Both the position numbers and the translations under genes were made by a program. From contig CP013997.1 of NCBI GenBank assembly GCA_001534745.1, positions 2,418,001-2,482,000 on the forward strand: a DNA stretch of 64,000 nucleotides. Direction: 5' to 3'. The stretch comes from Pseudomonas monteilii (lineage in GTDB: Bacteria > Pseudomonadota > Gammaproteobacteria > Pseudomonadales > Pseudomonadaceae). This document shows positions 26,667-36,382 of this stretch, piece after piece (the stretch's first letter is position 1; every line of letters begins with the position of its first letter). A model generated the notes under the pieces. That model saw only the letters and a list, made by a program, of their open reading frames with translations, made no database searches and was not told where the DNA came from.

Positions 26667-27638
26667 ATGGACCTGCTGTTCCTGGGCACCTGCGCCGGTC
26701 TTCCGACCCGCGCCCGCAACGTCAGTGCCACCGCCGTCATCGCCTCCAGCGGCAGCGACTGGTACCTGGTCGACTGTGGCGAAGCGACACAACACCAGTT
26801 GTTGCGCACCCCGCTGTCCCTGCGTGACCTGCGGGCGGTCTTCATCAGCCATGTGCATGGCGATCACTGCTTCGGCCTGCCGGGTCTGCTGGCCAGTGCG
26901 GGGACCACGGGGCGTACCGCGCCGCTGGACCTGATCATGCCCCGGGCGTTGCACGAGTGGGTGCGTCTGAGCCTGGCCGTCAGCGAGTCACGGTTGTCGT
27001 TCGAGCTGCGCCTGTTGGCGGTCGAGGATGGGGAGCCTTGGCATCATCAGACGGTCCGGGTCGATACGGTGGGCTTGTCGCACCGCGTGCCCAGCCATGG
27101 GTTCGTGTTCACCGAGACCGATCCCAATCCGCGGCTGGATACCGAACGGTTGATGGCGGATGGCATTCCGCGTGGGCCGCTGTGGGGGGAGATCGCGCGA
27201 GGACAGGGGGTCGAGCACGCAGGACGCCGGGTGATGCCGGGCGAGTACTTGCGGGATGCGTGGCCTGCGCAGCGGGTGATCGTCTGCGGCGACAATGACA
27301 CGCCTGAATTGCTGGCCGAGGTGGCGATGGGTGCGGACGTGCTGGTGCATGAGGCGACTTTTACGGAGCCTGTGATCGCACGGACGCAGGAGACCTATGG
27401 GCACAGCACGGCAGCGGCCGTGGCGCGCTTTGCCGAACGCGTGGGGGTGCCGAACCTGGTGTTGACGCATTTTAGCGCGCGGTATCAGGGTGATGTGCGG
27501 CGTAGTCCGTCCATCGAGGACGTGCGGCTGGAGGCGCAGCAGCAGTATGGTGGGCAGTTGGTGCTGGCGCGGGATCTGCAGCGGTATCGGTTGAATCGGG
27601 AGAAGGTGCTGGCTCTGGTGGTTCAGGAGGGACGCTGA
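26667..27638 (+). CDS. Ribonuclease Z-like metallo-beta-lactamase fold hydrolase
   Basis: 323 residues. N-terminus [21 protein letters not shown] matches RNase Z, and the zinc-binding motif reads [15 protein letters not shown] (about 63-77). Further ligands occur in VCGDND and [10 protein letters not shown], followed by the C-terminal His region. RNase Z removes 3' trailers of tRNA precursors; related proteins act as phosphodiesterases. The flexible arm usual in RNase Z appears as [25 protein letters not shown] 26667 is preceded by AAGGAGG at ideal spacing, which fixes the start over the earlier in-frame methionine codons. Confidence 0.88.
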   Translation: MDLLFLGTCAGLPTRARNVSATAVIASSGSDWYLVDCGEATQHQLLRTPLSLRDLRAVFISHVHGDHCFGLPGLLASAGTTGRTAPLDLIMPRALHEWVRLSLAVSESRLSFELRLLAVEDGEPWHHQTVRVDTVGLSHRVPSHGFVFTETDPNPRLDTERLMADGIPRGPLWGEIARGQGVEHAGRRVMPGEYLRDAWPAQRVIVCGDNDTPELLAEVAMGADVLVHEATFTEPVIARTQETYGHSTAAAVARFAERVGVPNLVLTHFSARYQGDVRRSPSIEDVRLEAQQQYGGQLVLARDLQRYRLNREKVLALVVQEGR

Positions 27639-27953
27639 GGCGTCTGCGCGGCCGCTATCGTCGGCAAGCCGACTCCCACAAGGGGCCAATCCAAGGGGGA
27701 AATCCTGGCGAGGTTAGCGGGCTTTATCGTCGGCAAGCCAACTCTCACATGGGGCCAATCCAAGGGGCAGATCTTGGGAGAGTTCGCGGCCGTCACCGTC
27801 GATAGAGACCATGACGCCCAGGGTACAGGCGACCTGTGGGAGCCGGCTTGCCGGCGATGGCGGCGGCGCAGTCGGCCACGCTTTAAGCAAGAGCGCGGGG
27901 TACTTCAGCACCGCCCAGGCCTGTCCTAGACAAGCGTCACGCCCTTGCAATCA
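27639..27953. other. Intergenic REP array
   Basis: Between two convergent genes. It holds a tandem pair of REP-bearing units and one inverted REP (see repeat entries). No coding region is supported. Confidence 0.6.
27656..27857. repeat. Tandem 69-bp REP units plus one inverted REP
   Basis: TATCGTCGGCAAGCC begins at 27656 and again at 27725. Each is followed by a similar ~69-bp unit (ACTCCCACAAGGGGCCAATC versus ACTCTCACATGGGGCCAATC). An inverted element, TGTGGGAGCCGGCTTGCCGG, begins at 27835. The units are diverged, so the duplication is not recent. Confidence 0.75.
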
Positions 27954-29039
27954 TCAACCGCCACCCGTTCCATACCCCGTCATCTCCAGATACCCCTCCC
28001 CACCCTCGCCGCCCACGACCCGCACCGGCCCCTCCCAGTACGGAAAGCGCGTCTGCATCCAGGCTTGCGGCTGGATCGCTTGCACCTGCACGTCCACACC
28101 CCGCTCAGGCAGTCGCAACCGCCACCGTGTCGGCACGGACACACCGTTGCCTTGCCGCGTCCAGTCCAATGGCTCCAGGTTCACCTGCTTGCCATCCACG
28201 GGAAATGCCTGGCCTGTTAGGTCGATCCAGGTGCCCGCCTGATAAGGTGCCCCTTGCGCCTCGCGCACGCGAAACAGCATCAGCTTCGCGCCATCGCCCA
28301 GGTGCAGGGAAAACCAGTCCCACCCCGATTGTCCGGCGGCCAGCGGCTGGCTGCTCCATTCACGGTCTAGCCACGCCTTACCCGTGACCTCGACGCGCTG
28401 CCCGTCCAGTTCGACCTGCCCCTGCACCGTGTAGAACGGCTGGCTGTAGTAATAGGACGCCTGGCCCTGACCGGATTTCTCGCTATAGCCGCGGTCGCCG
28501 TGGAGTATCAGGGGCTTGCTGGCCTGCAGGTGCAGGTCGTAGGCGAAGCCTTGGCCAGCGGCTGTCATGCGCAGGTCATCGATGTCGCCCTCACCCTTCA
28601 AGGTCCAGTCGTTGATCCAGGCCTGGAACGGCTGCGCCTCGACACCGGCCTGGCCGATGCCCCCGCGCGCGAGGGTTTCAGCCGAGCGGTGACCCTGGGG
28701 GCCGGTCAGCGCGACATTGCCCATCCACAGGTTCGGGCTGTTCCAGTCACCGGTCTCGGGGCCGGGACGCAGCGCCGAACGAAACAGCGTCCACTGCACG
28801 CCCCAGTCGCGGCCCTGGGCATCCTTGAGGTTGGCGGTCACGTACCACCACTCGATGCGAAAACCCTCGTGGGCGCCATGGTCGCGGGGAAACACCAGCG
28901 GCTGGCCGCGCCGTACCGGTTCGAAGGCCTCGGCCTGTTGCCCCAGCCCGGCAAACCCCTTGGGCGCCGGCGGGGCGTCGCCCGGACCGCAGCCGCCGAG
29001 CAACAGAGCCAGCATGAGGGAGGCGATCCTACTGTTCAT
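27954..29039 (-). CDS. AttH/CrtC-fold lipoprotein (carotenoid 1,2-hydratase-like)
   Basis: 361 residues with a lipoprotein signal (MLALLLGGC, Cys ~17). The body carries the AttH/CrtC double-lipocalin features: FPRDHGAHEGFRIEWWYVTANL (in parts, ~52-72), VQWTLFRSAL, and SGWDWFSLHL late in the protein. In Agrobacterium AttH is encoded with the AttEFG ABC system, and the same order (ATPase, FtsX permease, AttH) is present here. The start codon overlaps the permease stop by 11 nt. Role in the periplasm or on the outer membrane is unknown; lipid or hydrophobic ligand handling is inferred from the fold. Confidence 0.85.
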   Translation of the reverse strand: MNSRIASLMLALLLGGCGPGDAPPAPKGFAGLGQQAEAFEPVRRGQPLVFPRDHGAHEGFRIEWWYVTANLKDAQGRDWGVQWTLFRSALRPGPETGDWNSPNLWMGNVALTGPQGHRSAETLARGGIGQAGVEAQPFQAWINDWTLKGEGDIDDLRMTAAGQGFAYDLHLQASKPLILHGDRGYSEKSGQGQASYYYSQPFYTVQGQVELDGQRVEVTGKAWLDREWSSQPLAAGQSGWDWFSLHLGDGAKLMLFRVREAQGAPYQAGTWIDLTGQAFPVDGKQVNLEPLDWTRQGNGVSVPTRWRLRLPERGVDVQVQAIQPQAWMQTRFPYWEGPVRVVGGEGGEGYLEMTGYGTGGG

Positions 29040-31485
29040 CGGCGAATGACCTCAGCAGCTCGTTGGGTTGGCGCCGGGCCAGTTGCCAGAGCGGCCAGGC
29101 GCTGGCCAGCACGCTGCTCAGCAGCCCCATGAAGGCCAGGCGCAGCAATTGATCAGGGAACACCGACAGCGGCAGGCGCCAACCGAACGCCTGGACGTTG
29201 ACCACCGCCACCAGGCACCAGGCCAGCAGCAAGCCCAAGGGAATCGCCAAGGCGACGGTCAGCCCGCCCAGCAACACGGTCTGCCCCAGGCTGAGCCAGA
29301 CCAGGTGCGCGCGGCGCACGCCCAGGGCCCAGAGCGGTGCCAGCTGGCCCAGCCGGGTCTGCCCCAGGGTCAGCAGGCTGATGAACAGGGCCACCGCAGC
29401 GATGCCCAGGGTCAGGCTGTTGAGGGCCGCCGTCGCGGCGAACGTACGGCTGAAGATCTCGGTGGACCAGCGCTTGAGCGCGGCCTGCTCGATGAGGTGG
29501 TCCTGGTCCAGGGCGAAGGTCGCCTGCACGGCCGACATGAGGCTCGACGCCTGGCCCGGCAAGGTCTGCACGCCAAGGCTGGTCAGCCTGGCCTGGGGCC
29601 ACAGGCTGCGCAACGTTTCGGCGTCGAGCAGCAGGTGGCCTTTGGGGTTGCCGTAATCGGCGTAGATCCCGACCACGGCAACCGGGCGCTCATCCCCCAG
29701 GACCAAGGTGCCGCCGACCGTCACCTCGAGCCGTCGTGCCAACTGCTCGCTCAGCATCACGCCCTCGCCCTTGGCCAGACGTGGCCACGCGTTCTGATCG
29801 CCAGACAGCAAGGGCCAGTGTTCGCGCAGTCGAGCGGGTTCGGCAACGCCTTGCGCCTGCACGGGCCAGCCCTGCACCTGGACGTCAGTGCGCCAGCTGG
29901 CCACTACCGAGGTCACCTCCGGTCGCTGGGTCAGCCAGTCGTCCAGACGCGTGGCCTGTGCCGTGTCCTGAGGGCTGATGTACAGGTCGGCGGACAAGCG
30001 CTGGTCGAGCCAGCCGAGAAAGGTCCCGCGAAACCCCTCGGTCATGCTGCCAACCCCGACACTCGCTGCCAAGGCCAGCAGCAACGCCATCAACGCCAGG
30101 CTCAGGGCCGGCAGTTGCTGGCGGCTGTCGGCGACGAACCATTGGCTCAGGGGACGCCGCGCCAGGCGTGCGAGCCCGGCCAGGCAGATTTCGAGCAGCA
30201 GGGGCAACAGCAAGGCCGCCGCCAGCAGCACGGCCGCGACCAGGGCAAAAGCGCTGGGCAGGCCATGGCCATAGCGCCAGCAGGCCAGCGCCACCACCGC
30301 CAGGCCGACCGCGACCAGAGCCTGGCGCTTGAGCCAGGGCAGCTGTGCCAGACGCCAGGCCTGGGGGCGTGCCAAGGCCAGCAACGGCAAGCGGGCCGCC
30401 CGGGCCACACTGCTGGCGCCGGCCAGCAGCGCGCCCAGGACCGCGACCCCGACACCGCTCAGCCACCACTGCGCAGGCAGGCTCAGTTGCCTTGCCACGT
30501 GGGCACCATAGAGCCCCTGCACGCTGGCCGCCACGTCCGGCAGCAGCAATGCGGCCAGTCCGTAGCCGCTGGCGACCCCGGCGATCCCGCCGACCACCGC
30601 GAACACCCCCAACTCCAAGGTCAGGCCCAGCAGCAGTACCCGTTGGCTGACGCCACAGGCCCGCACGGTGCGCAGCAGGGCGCGGCGCTGCTCCAGGGCC
30701 AGGCCGATGGCGGCATGGGCGATGAACAGGCCGACCACGAAGGCCAGCAGCCCCAGCGCGGTGAGGTTGAGGTGGAAGCTGTCGGTGAGCCGCCCGAGGT
30801 CACCATCGTCGCCGCCCGGCTGCAGGTTGACGCGTCGGGCGAGCGGTTCAGGCAGCGGTGGGCCCGAGGCATTGATCAACAATCGCGAGAGCTGACCGGG
30901 CGCCTGCAACAGCGCCTGGGCCTGACCGATGTCCATGACCAGCACACCGGGAGCCAGGTCGGGCTCGAGCCTGAACGGGGGCAGCGCACGACCCTGTAGG
31001 TCATGGGCCACTTCCCCCGTCCTCAGCCCCAGGGTCTGCCAGGTGTCCGGTGCGATCAAGGTCTGGCCGGGTGCGTTGATGAAGCCCTGTACATCGAAGT
31101 CCTGCAGGGGCTGACCGGCCACGCGTGCGTCGCCCGGCTGGCTGAGCGGTTCAATGCCGATCACACGCAGTTCGTGCGGCGACGGGCCGGCCACGCTCAC
31201 CCGGCCCTCCAGCAGCGGCGTGACGTCCCAGCCCAGCCGACGCAATTGCACGTAGAGGGACTGGTCCAGGCGCTGACCATCACGCGCCACCAGCCGCGCC
31301 TGGGTCGAGCTGCTCAGCACGGCGCTGGCGCGCGCGTAGTCGCTGCGGGCCTGGGCGTTGAGGGCCTGGACACCGGTCCACAACGCCGTGGCCAGCCACA
31401 GGCCGGTGAAGATCGCCACACCTTGCAGGCGATGGCGACGCCAATGACTCAGCAGTGCCTGAAGGGTGATCAGCCAGGTGCTCAT
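29029..31485 (-). CDS. FtsX-family ABC permease (AttF/AttG-like fusion)
   Basis: 818 residues with two FtsX-type permease halves. Hydrophobic spans lie at ~14-35, then clusters at ~250-420, ~425-480 and three near the C-terminus (~690-800), with large periplasmic loops between. This layout is that of long LolC/MacB-type permeases in which both transmembrane sets sit in one chain. ATG at 31485 overlaps the ATPase stop (ATGA). With the LolD-like ATPase and the AttH lipoprotein it should form a periplasmic mechano-transmission or lipoprotein/lipid-handling system rather than a classical importer. Substrate unknown. Confidence 0.88.
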   Translation of the reverse strand: MSTWLITLQALLSHWRRHRLQGVAIFTGLWLATALWTGVQALNAQARSDYARASAVLSSSTQARLVARDGQRLDQSLYVQLRRLGWDVTPLLEGRVSVAGPSPHELRVIGIEPLSQPGDARVAGQPLQDFDVQGFINAPGQTLIAPDTWQTLGLRTGEVAHDLQGRALPPFRLEPDLAPGVLVMDIGQAQALLQAPGQLSRLLINASGPPLPEPLARRVNLQPGGDDGDLGRLTDSFHLNLTALGLLAFVVGLFIAHAAIGLALEQRRALLRTVRACGVSQRVLLLGLTLELGVFAVVGGIAGVASGYGLAALLLPDVAASVQGLYGAHVARQLSLPAQWWLSGVGVAVLGALLAGASSVARAARLPLLALARPQAWRLAQLPWLKRQALVAVGLAVVALACWRYGHGLPSAFALVAAVLLAAALLLPLLLEICLAGLARLARRPLSQWFVADSRQQLPALSLALMALLLALAASVGVGSMTEGFRGTFLGWLDQRLSADLYISPQDTAQATRLDDWLTQRPEVTSVVASWRTDVQVQGWPVQAQGVAEPARLREHWPLLSGDQNAWPRLAKGEGVMLSEQLARRLEVTVGGTLVLGDERPVAVVGIYADYGNPKGHLLLDAETLRSLWPQARLTSLGVQTLPGQASSLMSAVQATFALDQDHLIEQAALKRWSTEIFSRTFAATAALNSLTLGIAAVALFISLLTLGQTRLGQLAPLWALGVRRAHLVWLSLGQTVLLGGLTVALAIPLGLLLAWCLVAVVNVQAFGWRLPLSVFPDQLLRLAFMGLLSSVLASAWPLWQLARRQPNELLRSFADEQ

Positions 31486-32150
31486 CGCGCCGGCCCGTCG
31501 CACACCTGGCCGGCCTGCAGCCAGCATTGGCGCTGCAGGCGGCTGGCCAGACGCTGGCTGTGGGTCACCATCAGCACACTGCTGCCCGCCTCGTCGACCA
31601 GTTGCAGCAGCAACGCCAGCACCTCGTCGCTGCTCGCCTCGTCCAGGCTGCCGGTCGGCTCGTCGGCCAACAGCAAGGGTGGCTTGCTGGCCAGCGCCCG
31701 GCCGATGGCCACGCGTTGCTGCTGCCCTCCGGACAGTTGCTCAGGGTAACGGTCCAGCAAGGCACCGAGCCCCAGGCGCTGTACCAGGTGCGCGGTCCAG
31801 CGAGGGTCGTGGCGTTGGGCCAAGCGCGCCTGGAACGCCAGGTTGGCAGCGACGTCCAGGCTGCTGAGCAGGTTGTACTGCTGAAACACCAGACCGATGT
31901 CTTCACGGCGCCAACGCGCCAGCGCAGCTTCGGAACGGCCGTCCAACGGCACGCCGTCGATCATCACCCGGCCCTGATCGGCGCGGTCGAGGCCGGCGAT
32001 CAGGTGCAACAGCGTGCTCTTGCCGCTGCCGGACTCCCCCATCAAAGCCAGGCTTTCACGCGCCCCCATCGTCAGGTCCACACCGCGCAGGACGGGCAAC
32101 TCACCCTGGGCGGTGGCGAAGGATTTGTACAAGCGTTCGACGATGAGCAT
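31482..32150 (-). CDS. LolD/MacB-type ABC ATPase (AttE-like)
   Basis: 222 residues, complete MacB-family ATPase: Walker A GESGSGKST (about 37-45), Q-loop LVFQQYNL, signature LSGGQQQRVAIGRAL, Walker B LLLADEPTGSLD, H-loop VTHS. It is the first gene of the ATPase-permease-AttH operon. The gene is divergent from the TonB siderophore receptor, and the 192-bp gap between them holds a Fur-like site, so it may respond to iron. Family certain; partner assignment rests on ATGA overlap with the FtsX permease. Confidence 0.92.
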   Translation of the reverse strand: MLIVERLYKSFATAQGELPVLRGVDLTMGARESLALMGESGSGKSTLLHLIAGLDRADQGRVMIDGVPLDGRSEAALARWRREDIGLVFQQYNLLSSLDVAANLAFQARLAQRHDPRWTAHLVQRLGLGALLDRYPEQLSGGQQQRVAIGRALASKPPLLLADEPTGSLDEASSDEVLALLLQLVDEAGSSVLMVTHSQRLASRLQRQCWLQAGQVCDGPAR

Positions 32151-32255
32151 GACAGTTTCCGTCGGTTGAAGCGGCTGAACGGCGAATGCGATCAGGCCAG
32201 GGTGTGCTGCTGTGACACCGCTCTGACGGCACTGGTGCAACTGGATAAACGGATT

Positions 32256-32274
32256 GCAAATACGAATCGTTGCC
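32256..32274. promoter_or_regulatory. Candidate Fur box
   Basis: GCAAATACGAATCGTTGCC matches 11 of 19 positions of the classic Fur consensus, including the central AAT and GCAA/TTGC outer symmetry. It sits between the AttE-like operon and the TonB siderophore receptor gene, ~70 bp before the latter. Moderate score only. Confidence 0.4.
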
Positions 32275-32342
32275 AGATAGTATGCGCCACCTTTTTTAGC
32301 GCGCCTCCATGCCGCGCTTCGTGCCCTTGGTCCGAGAACCCC

Positions 32343-34475
32343 ATGACCCGCTCTTCGTCGAAACCGCTCGCCGTCCCTTACGCCCTGTGCTCCGTCGTCC
32401 TGGGCGTCGGTCTGGCTTGGCCGACCCTGGTGCATGCCGCACAACCTGTCAGCATGCCTGCGGTCGTGGACCTGCCGGCCAGTACGGTAGAGGCCGATTC
32501 GGTGCAGCACGAGGCCGACGCCTTTTCCCCGACCACGGCCCAGGTCGCCCAGTCATCGCTGCCTTTGGCCGAAACGCCGCGCAGCGTCCAGGTGGTCTCG
32601 CGCGCGGTGCTGGACAGCCAGCAGGCCATGGGCCTGGCCGACGCCCTGAAAAACGTGCCGGGTGTCACCGCCGGGCAATATGGCCGGCGCGGCTGGGATG
32701 ACCTCATCATCCGCGGGCAAGTAGCTTCGGACTCGCTGTTCGTCGATGGCCTGCGCACGGGCGTCTCCAATCGGGTGGCCGAACAGATCGCCGGGTTCGA
32801 ACAGGTCGAGGTGCTCAAGGGGCCGGCGTCGCTGGAGTATGGCCTGGTGCTGCCGGGCGGCGTGGTGAACATGGTGAGCAAGCGACCGCGGCTGGATCCG
32901 TTCGCCACGTTCGGCCTGAGCTACGGCAGCGATGACCTGCGCCAGGGCACTTTCGATGTCGGCACGCCTTTGTCGGACACGGGCACGGCGGCGCTGCGGG
33001 TCAATGGTCTGTTGTCCAAATCCAACGACGACACCGACCATGTCTGGTTCAAGAACCAGTACATCGCCCCCTCGCTGGCCCTGGACCTGGGCCCGGATAC
33101 CGACTTCACCGTGCTCGCCAGCCACCAGGACCGTCAATACCTGCGCCAGCAGGGTCTGCCCTTGTCCGGCTCGATCGAGGCCAACCCCAACGGCGACCTG
33201 CCCCGCCGCCGCTTCACCGGCGAACCGGGCCAGGACCCGTACCATGGCGTCTCCAACCGCATCGGCTACAGCCTTGCGCATCGCTTCGGTGACGGCTGGA
33301 CCTTCAACCAGAACCTGCGCTGGCAGACCTATCGCCTGGACGGGCAACTGGTCGCCAATGGTCGCGTCCAGGCCAACCACCGTACCCTGACGCGTACCGC
33401 CCAGACCCAACACTTCGATGGCGACACGCTGAGCCTGGACAACAACCTGCAACGGGCCTTCGACACCGCCTGGGGCGAGCATGACCTGACGTTCGGCGTC
33501 GACTACCTGCGCAGCCGGGAGAGCAACCGCACCACCGCCTGCAAGGTCGGCAACCTGAACGTCTACGCGCCGCGCTATGGCCAGGCCATCACCTGCCCGG
33601 CGACGCCGCGCACCTGGACCGACACCACGGTGCGCATGGTCGGCAGCTACCTGCGCGACAGCTACCGCATCGACGAACGCTGGCTGGTCACGGCCGGCCT
33701 GCGTCACGACCGCAGCGACACCTATGGCGACAATCACCTCACCGACCGCCGCACCAGCAGCCCGGCCAGTGCCACCACGGGTGCGGTCGCGGTGATGTAC
33801 GAGCTGCTGCCCAACGTGCGCCCGTACCTGAGCTTCGCCACCTCGTTCTACCCCAACACGGGCACGGACGTGGCGGGCAAGACCTTCGAGCCGGAAAAGG
33901 GTCGTCAGTGGGAAGCCGGCGTCAAGTTCGACCTGGTGCCGGGCAGCACCTTGCTGACCGTCGCCGCCTTCGACCTGCGCCGCCAGAACGTGCTGCAGGA
34001 CGACCCGCGCAACGACGGATTCAGCGTGGCCATCGGCGAGCAGCGCACCCAGGGCGCCGAGCTGGAGCTGACGGCCGACCTGAGCGACCGGCTCAGCCTG
34101 CTGGCCGGCTACGCCTACACCTGGGCCGTCATCACCGACGACGGCGACCAGCAGCCGTCGACCGTGGGCGACCGCCTGGCCAACGTCCCGCGGCACAGTG
34201 CGAACCTGTTCGCCCGTTACCGCTTCGACGGCACGCCACTGGGCTGGGAAGTCAACGGGGGGCTCAATGCGGTCGGCGAGCGTTACACCAACGGCTATTC
34301 GCTGCCCGGCTACACCGTGGTCGATGCCGGGGTCGCCTACGGCACGCCGCATTGGCGCACGGCGTTGAACGTCAAGAACCTGTTCGACCAGCACTATTAT
34401 GCCGGTGGCCTGGCCCAGGCCGTGGCGCTGGGCAACGACCGCACGGCCGTGATGTCAGTGACCTACAGCTACTGA
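32343..34475 (+). CDS. TonB-dependent siderophore receptor
   Basis: 710 residues. Signal peptide to about VHAAQPVS, plug domain ~60-190 (LPLAETPRSVQVVSRAVLDS, DALKNVPGVTAGQYGRRGWD, IIRGQ, EQVEVLKGPASLEYG, PGGVVNMVSKRP), and a 22-strand type barrel ending in the outer-membrane signature MSVTYSY. The plug words are those of the TonB-siderophor family (FhuA, FoxA, FecA-like receptors). No N-terminal signalling domain for a sigma/anti-sigma pair is present. A Fur-like box lies upstream. Ligand not identifiable. ATG 32343 begins a normal signal peptide. Confidence 0.9.
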   Translation: MTRSSSKPLAVPYALCSVVLGVGLAWPTLVHAAQPVSMPAVVDLPASTVEADSVQHEADAFSPTTAQVAQSSLPLAETPRSVQVVSRAVLDSQQAMGLADALKNVPGVTAGQYGRRGWDDLIIRGQVASDSLFVDGLRTGVSNRVAEQIAGFEQVEVLKGPASLEYGLVLPGGVVNMVSKRPRLDPFATFGLSYGSDDLRQGTFDVGTPLSDTGTAALRVNGLLSKSNDDTDHVWFKNQYIAPSLALDLGPDTDFTVLASHQDRQYLRQQGLPLSGSIEANPNGDLPRRRFTGEPGQDPYHGVSNRIGYSLAHRFGDGWTFNQNLRWQTYRLDGQLVANGRVQANHRTLTRTAQTQHFDGDTLSLDNNLQRAFDTAWGEHDLTFGVDYLRSRESNRTTACKVGNLNVYAPRYGQAITCPATPRTWTDTTVRMVGSYLRDSYRIDERWLVTAGLRHDRSDTYGDNHLTDRRTSSPASATTGAVAVMYELLPNVRPYLSFATSFYPNTGTDVAGKTFEPEKGRQWEAGVKFDLVPGSTLLTVAAFDLRRQNVLQDDPRNDGFSVAIGEQRTQGAELELTADLSDRLSLLAGYAYTWAVITDDGDQQPSTVGDRLANVPRHSANLFARYRFDGTPLGWEVNGGLNAVGERYTNGYSLPGYTVVDAGVAYGTPHWRTALNVKNLFDQHYYAGGLAQAVALGNDRTAVMSVTYSY

Positions 34476-34571
34476 TCCTTCACGGCACGCCAAACACTCT
34501 GCGCGGTGGGGCGCTTGCGTCGTCGTGCGTTCTGGCCCAAGCTCGACGTTCCGCTCACGCTGGGTCGTCCG

Positions 34572-35627
34572 ATGTCGCCGCGCTACCGCTTGCTGATCGC
34601 CGCTTCCCTCCTGGTCATCGTGCCAGGGGTGCTCGGTTATCTGTGGCACGAGCCGTCAGCCCCGGCGCCCAGTGTACCGCCGCACAGTTATCACCAGGCC
34701 CTGCGCCAGGCCCACCAGGGGCAGGCAGGCGCGGCGCGGGTGCTGTATCAGCAGCTGCAGCGGACCGACCTGGCGCCCGACCGACGCGCGGCCCTGCTTG
34801 CCGAACTGCCCCACTATCCGTCGCCCCAGGCGCTGAAGCTCGCCCAGGACGCCCTCGAGAACGACGATCCGGGCGTGCGTCGGGCAGGTATTCTCAGCGT
34901 ACGCGGCCTGCTGTCGGACGCGCAGCGCAGTCTGGTGCTGGGGCCGCTGCTGGACGACGACGAGCAGTCGGTCCGCTTCGCCGCCGTGGATGCCTTGCTG
35001 GGGCTCGCGCCGGACGACATCGGCGTGTACTTCGGACCGTTGCAGGAGGTGCTTGAGCGCTATCAAGAGGTGCTCGAGCAACAACCCGAACAACCTGCCG
35101 CGCAAGTCCACCTGGCCCGCCTGTACCTGCACGAACGCGCCTTCGAGGCGGCGGCCAAGGCCCTGGATCGCGCCCTGGCGCAGGATCCCGAGAACCTGGA
35201 CGCTCTGATATTGCAGGTGCGGCTCCTGGAGGACCAGGGCAAGCACGATGCCTCGCGCCACATATTGGCCGAAGCGTTGGTACGCCACCCGGAAGCGGCG
35301 GTGCTGCAATATGAGCTTGGCCGCTGGCTACGGCGTCACGACCAGGACGAATATGCGTTACTGGCCTTCGCGCGCGCGGTCGAACTGGGGCCGCGTACTG
35401 CCGACTACCGGTATGCCCTGGCCACGACCCTGCACCGCCTGGACCAGGTGGAAGCCGCGCAGAAACAGCTCGAGACCTTGGTCGACCAGCAGCCGGCCAA
35501 CCGCAAGGCGCGGGTGCTGCTGATCCAGTACTGGAAGGAAACCGGGCAGCTGCAGAACGTGCAGGTCCTGCTGGCGCAACTGGAACAGCAGAACCCGGAC
35601 GATCCGTTGGTGCAGCAAGGCCTGTGA
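34572..35627 (+). CDS. Membrane-anchored HEAT/TPR repeat protein
   Basis: 351 residues with one N-terminal span (LLIAASLLVIVPGVLGYLW, ~7-25) as a signal anchor. A HEAT-like segment follows (ALKLAQDALENDDPGVRRAGILSVRGLL and DDDEQSVRFAAVDALLGL in parts, ~85-145), then five to six TPRs from ~165 to the end (PAAQVHLARLYLHERAFEAA, NLDALILQVRLLEDQGKHD, ADYRYALATTLHRLDQVEAA). Such proteins are periplasmic scaffolds. Start at ATG 34572 is preferred; a GTG at 34506 in the same frame would add 22 residues. It follows the siderophore receptor by ~96 bp, but no link in function is visible. Confidence 0.8.
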   Translation: MSPRYRLLIAASLLVIVPGVLGYLWHEPSAPAPSVPPHSYHQALRQAHQGQAGAARVLYQQLQRTDLAPDRRAALLAELPHYPSPQALKLAQDALENDDPGVRRAGILSVRGLLSDAQRSLVLGPLLDDDEQSVRFAAVDALLGLAPDDIGVYFGPLQEVLERYQEVLEQQPEQPAAQVHLARLYLHERAFEAAAKALDRALAQDPENLDALILQVRLLEDQGKHDASRHILAEALVRHPEAAVLQYELGRWLRRHDQDEYALLAFARAVELGPRTADYRYALATTLHRLDQVEAAQKQLETLVDQQPANRKARVLLIQYWKETGQLQNVQVLLAQLEQQNPDDPLVQQGL

Positions 35628-35700
35628 CTTCAGCGCCCAGGGGTGGATCGACCTGCAGACCGAGTCATGCCAGGCCGGCGCGCACCTGACGGACATGCCG

Positions 35701-36156
35701 TCAATGGCCGATGTCTTCGTTCCACAGTGTCGGGTCGCGTTCGATGAAGGCGCTCATCAATGCGCGACAGGCATCGTCGTCCACGACCTCCACGGTGACC
35801 CCGCGGCTGCGCAGCAACTCCTCTTCGCCCATGAACGTCCGGTTTTCGCCCACGATGACCTTGGGGATGCCATAGAGCAGGATGGCCCCCGTGCACATGG
35901 AACAAGGTGACAGGGTGGTATAGAGCGTGGACTCCCGGTACACCTGGGCAGGCTGACGCCCGGCATTCTCCAGCGCGTCCATCTCCCCGTGCAACACGGC
36001 GCTGCTCGCCTGGACGCGGCGGTTGTGGCCACGGCCGATGATCCTGCCCTGATGAACGAGCACCGAACCGATGGGGATACCGCCCTCGTCGAACCCTGCC
36101 TGGGCTTCGTCGATCGCGGCCTGCATGAACGGATCCAGAGTCGATGGCTTTGACAT
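35701..36156 (-). CDS. Nucleoside/nucleobase deaminase (cytosine deaminase-like, zinc)
   Basis: 151 residues of the CDA fold. Zinc site: His56-Gly-Glu58 in LHGEMDALENAG and Cys85/Cys88 in TLSPCSMC. The sequence pattern (GGIPIGSVLVHQGRIIGRGHNRRVQ) is closest to yeast-type cytosine deaminase and guanine deaminases, which convert cytosine to uracil or guanine to xanthine. Residues IGH at the C-terminus end normally (DPTLWNEDIGH), as in Fcy1-like enzymes whose C-terminal helix caps the active site. Single gene. Confidence 0.87.
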   Translation of the reverse strand: MSKPSTLDPFMQAAIDEAQAGFDEGGIPIGSVLVHQGRIIGRGHNRRVQASSAVLHGEMDALENAGRQPAQVYRESTLYTTLSPCSMCTGAILLYGIPKVIVGENRTFMGEEELLRSRGVTVEVVDDDACRALMSAFIERDPTLWNEDIGH

Positions 36157-36382
36157 GAAAGACGCCTCGTACGATGGGAAGGAAGCCCGAGGCTAGCACA
36201 GACCCTGGATGTCCTGTCGGGAAGGACGATGCGTTGGCCAGCGAACTCATGTCGGTGTCTGACAACACACTGCGCAAAACTCGACGCGGGACGACGCGAT
36301 GACCTACAGCCGCTCCCTGCCCTCTTGCCTAAGCTGGTGGCGATTCTTGTCCAGCCCCGACTTCCTGTGAGCGACTCGAGCC

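Noticed and set aside
27656..27857. CRISPR-like spaced repeats
   Set aside because: The repeats are palindromic REP elements with diverged copies, irregular spacing and mixed orientation, and there are no cas genes.
29068..30999. A 643-codon plus-strand open frame
   Set aside because: Antisense shadow of the FtsX permease gene; composition is dominated by Gln, Gly and Arg and lacks a family match.
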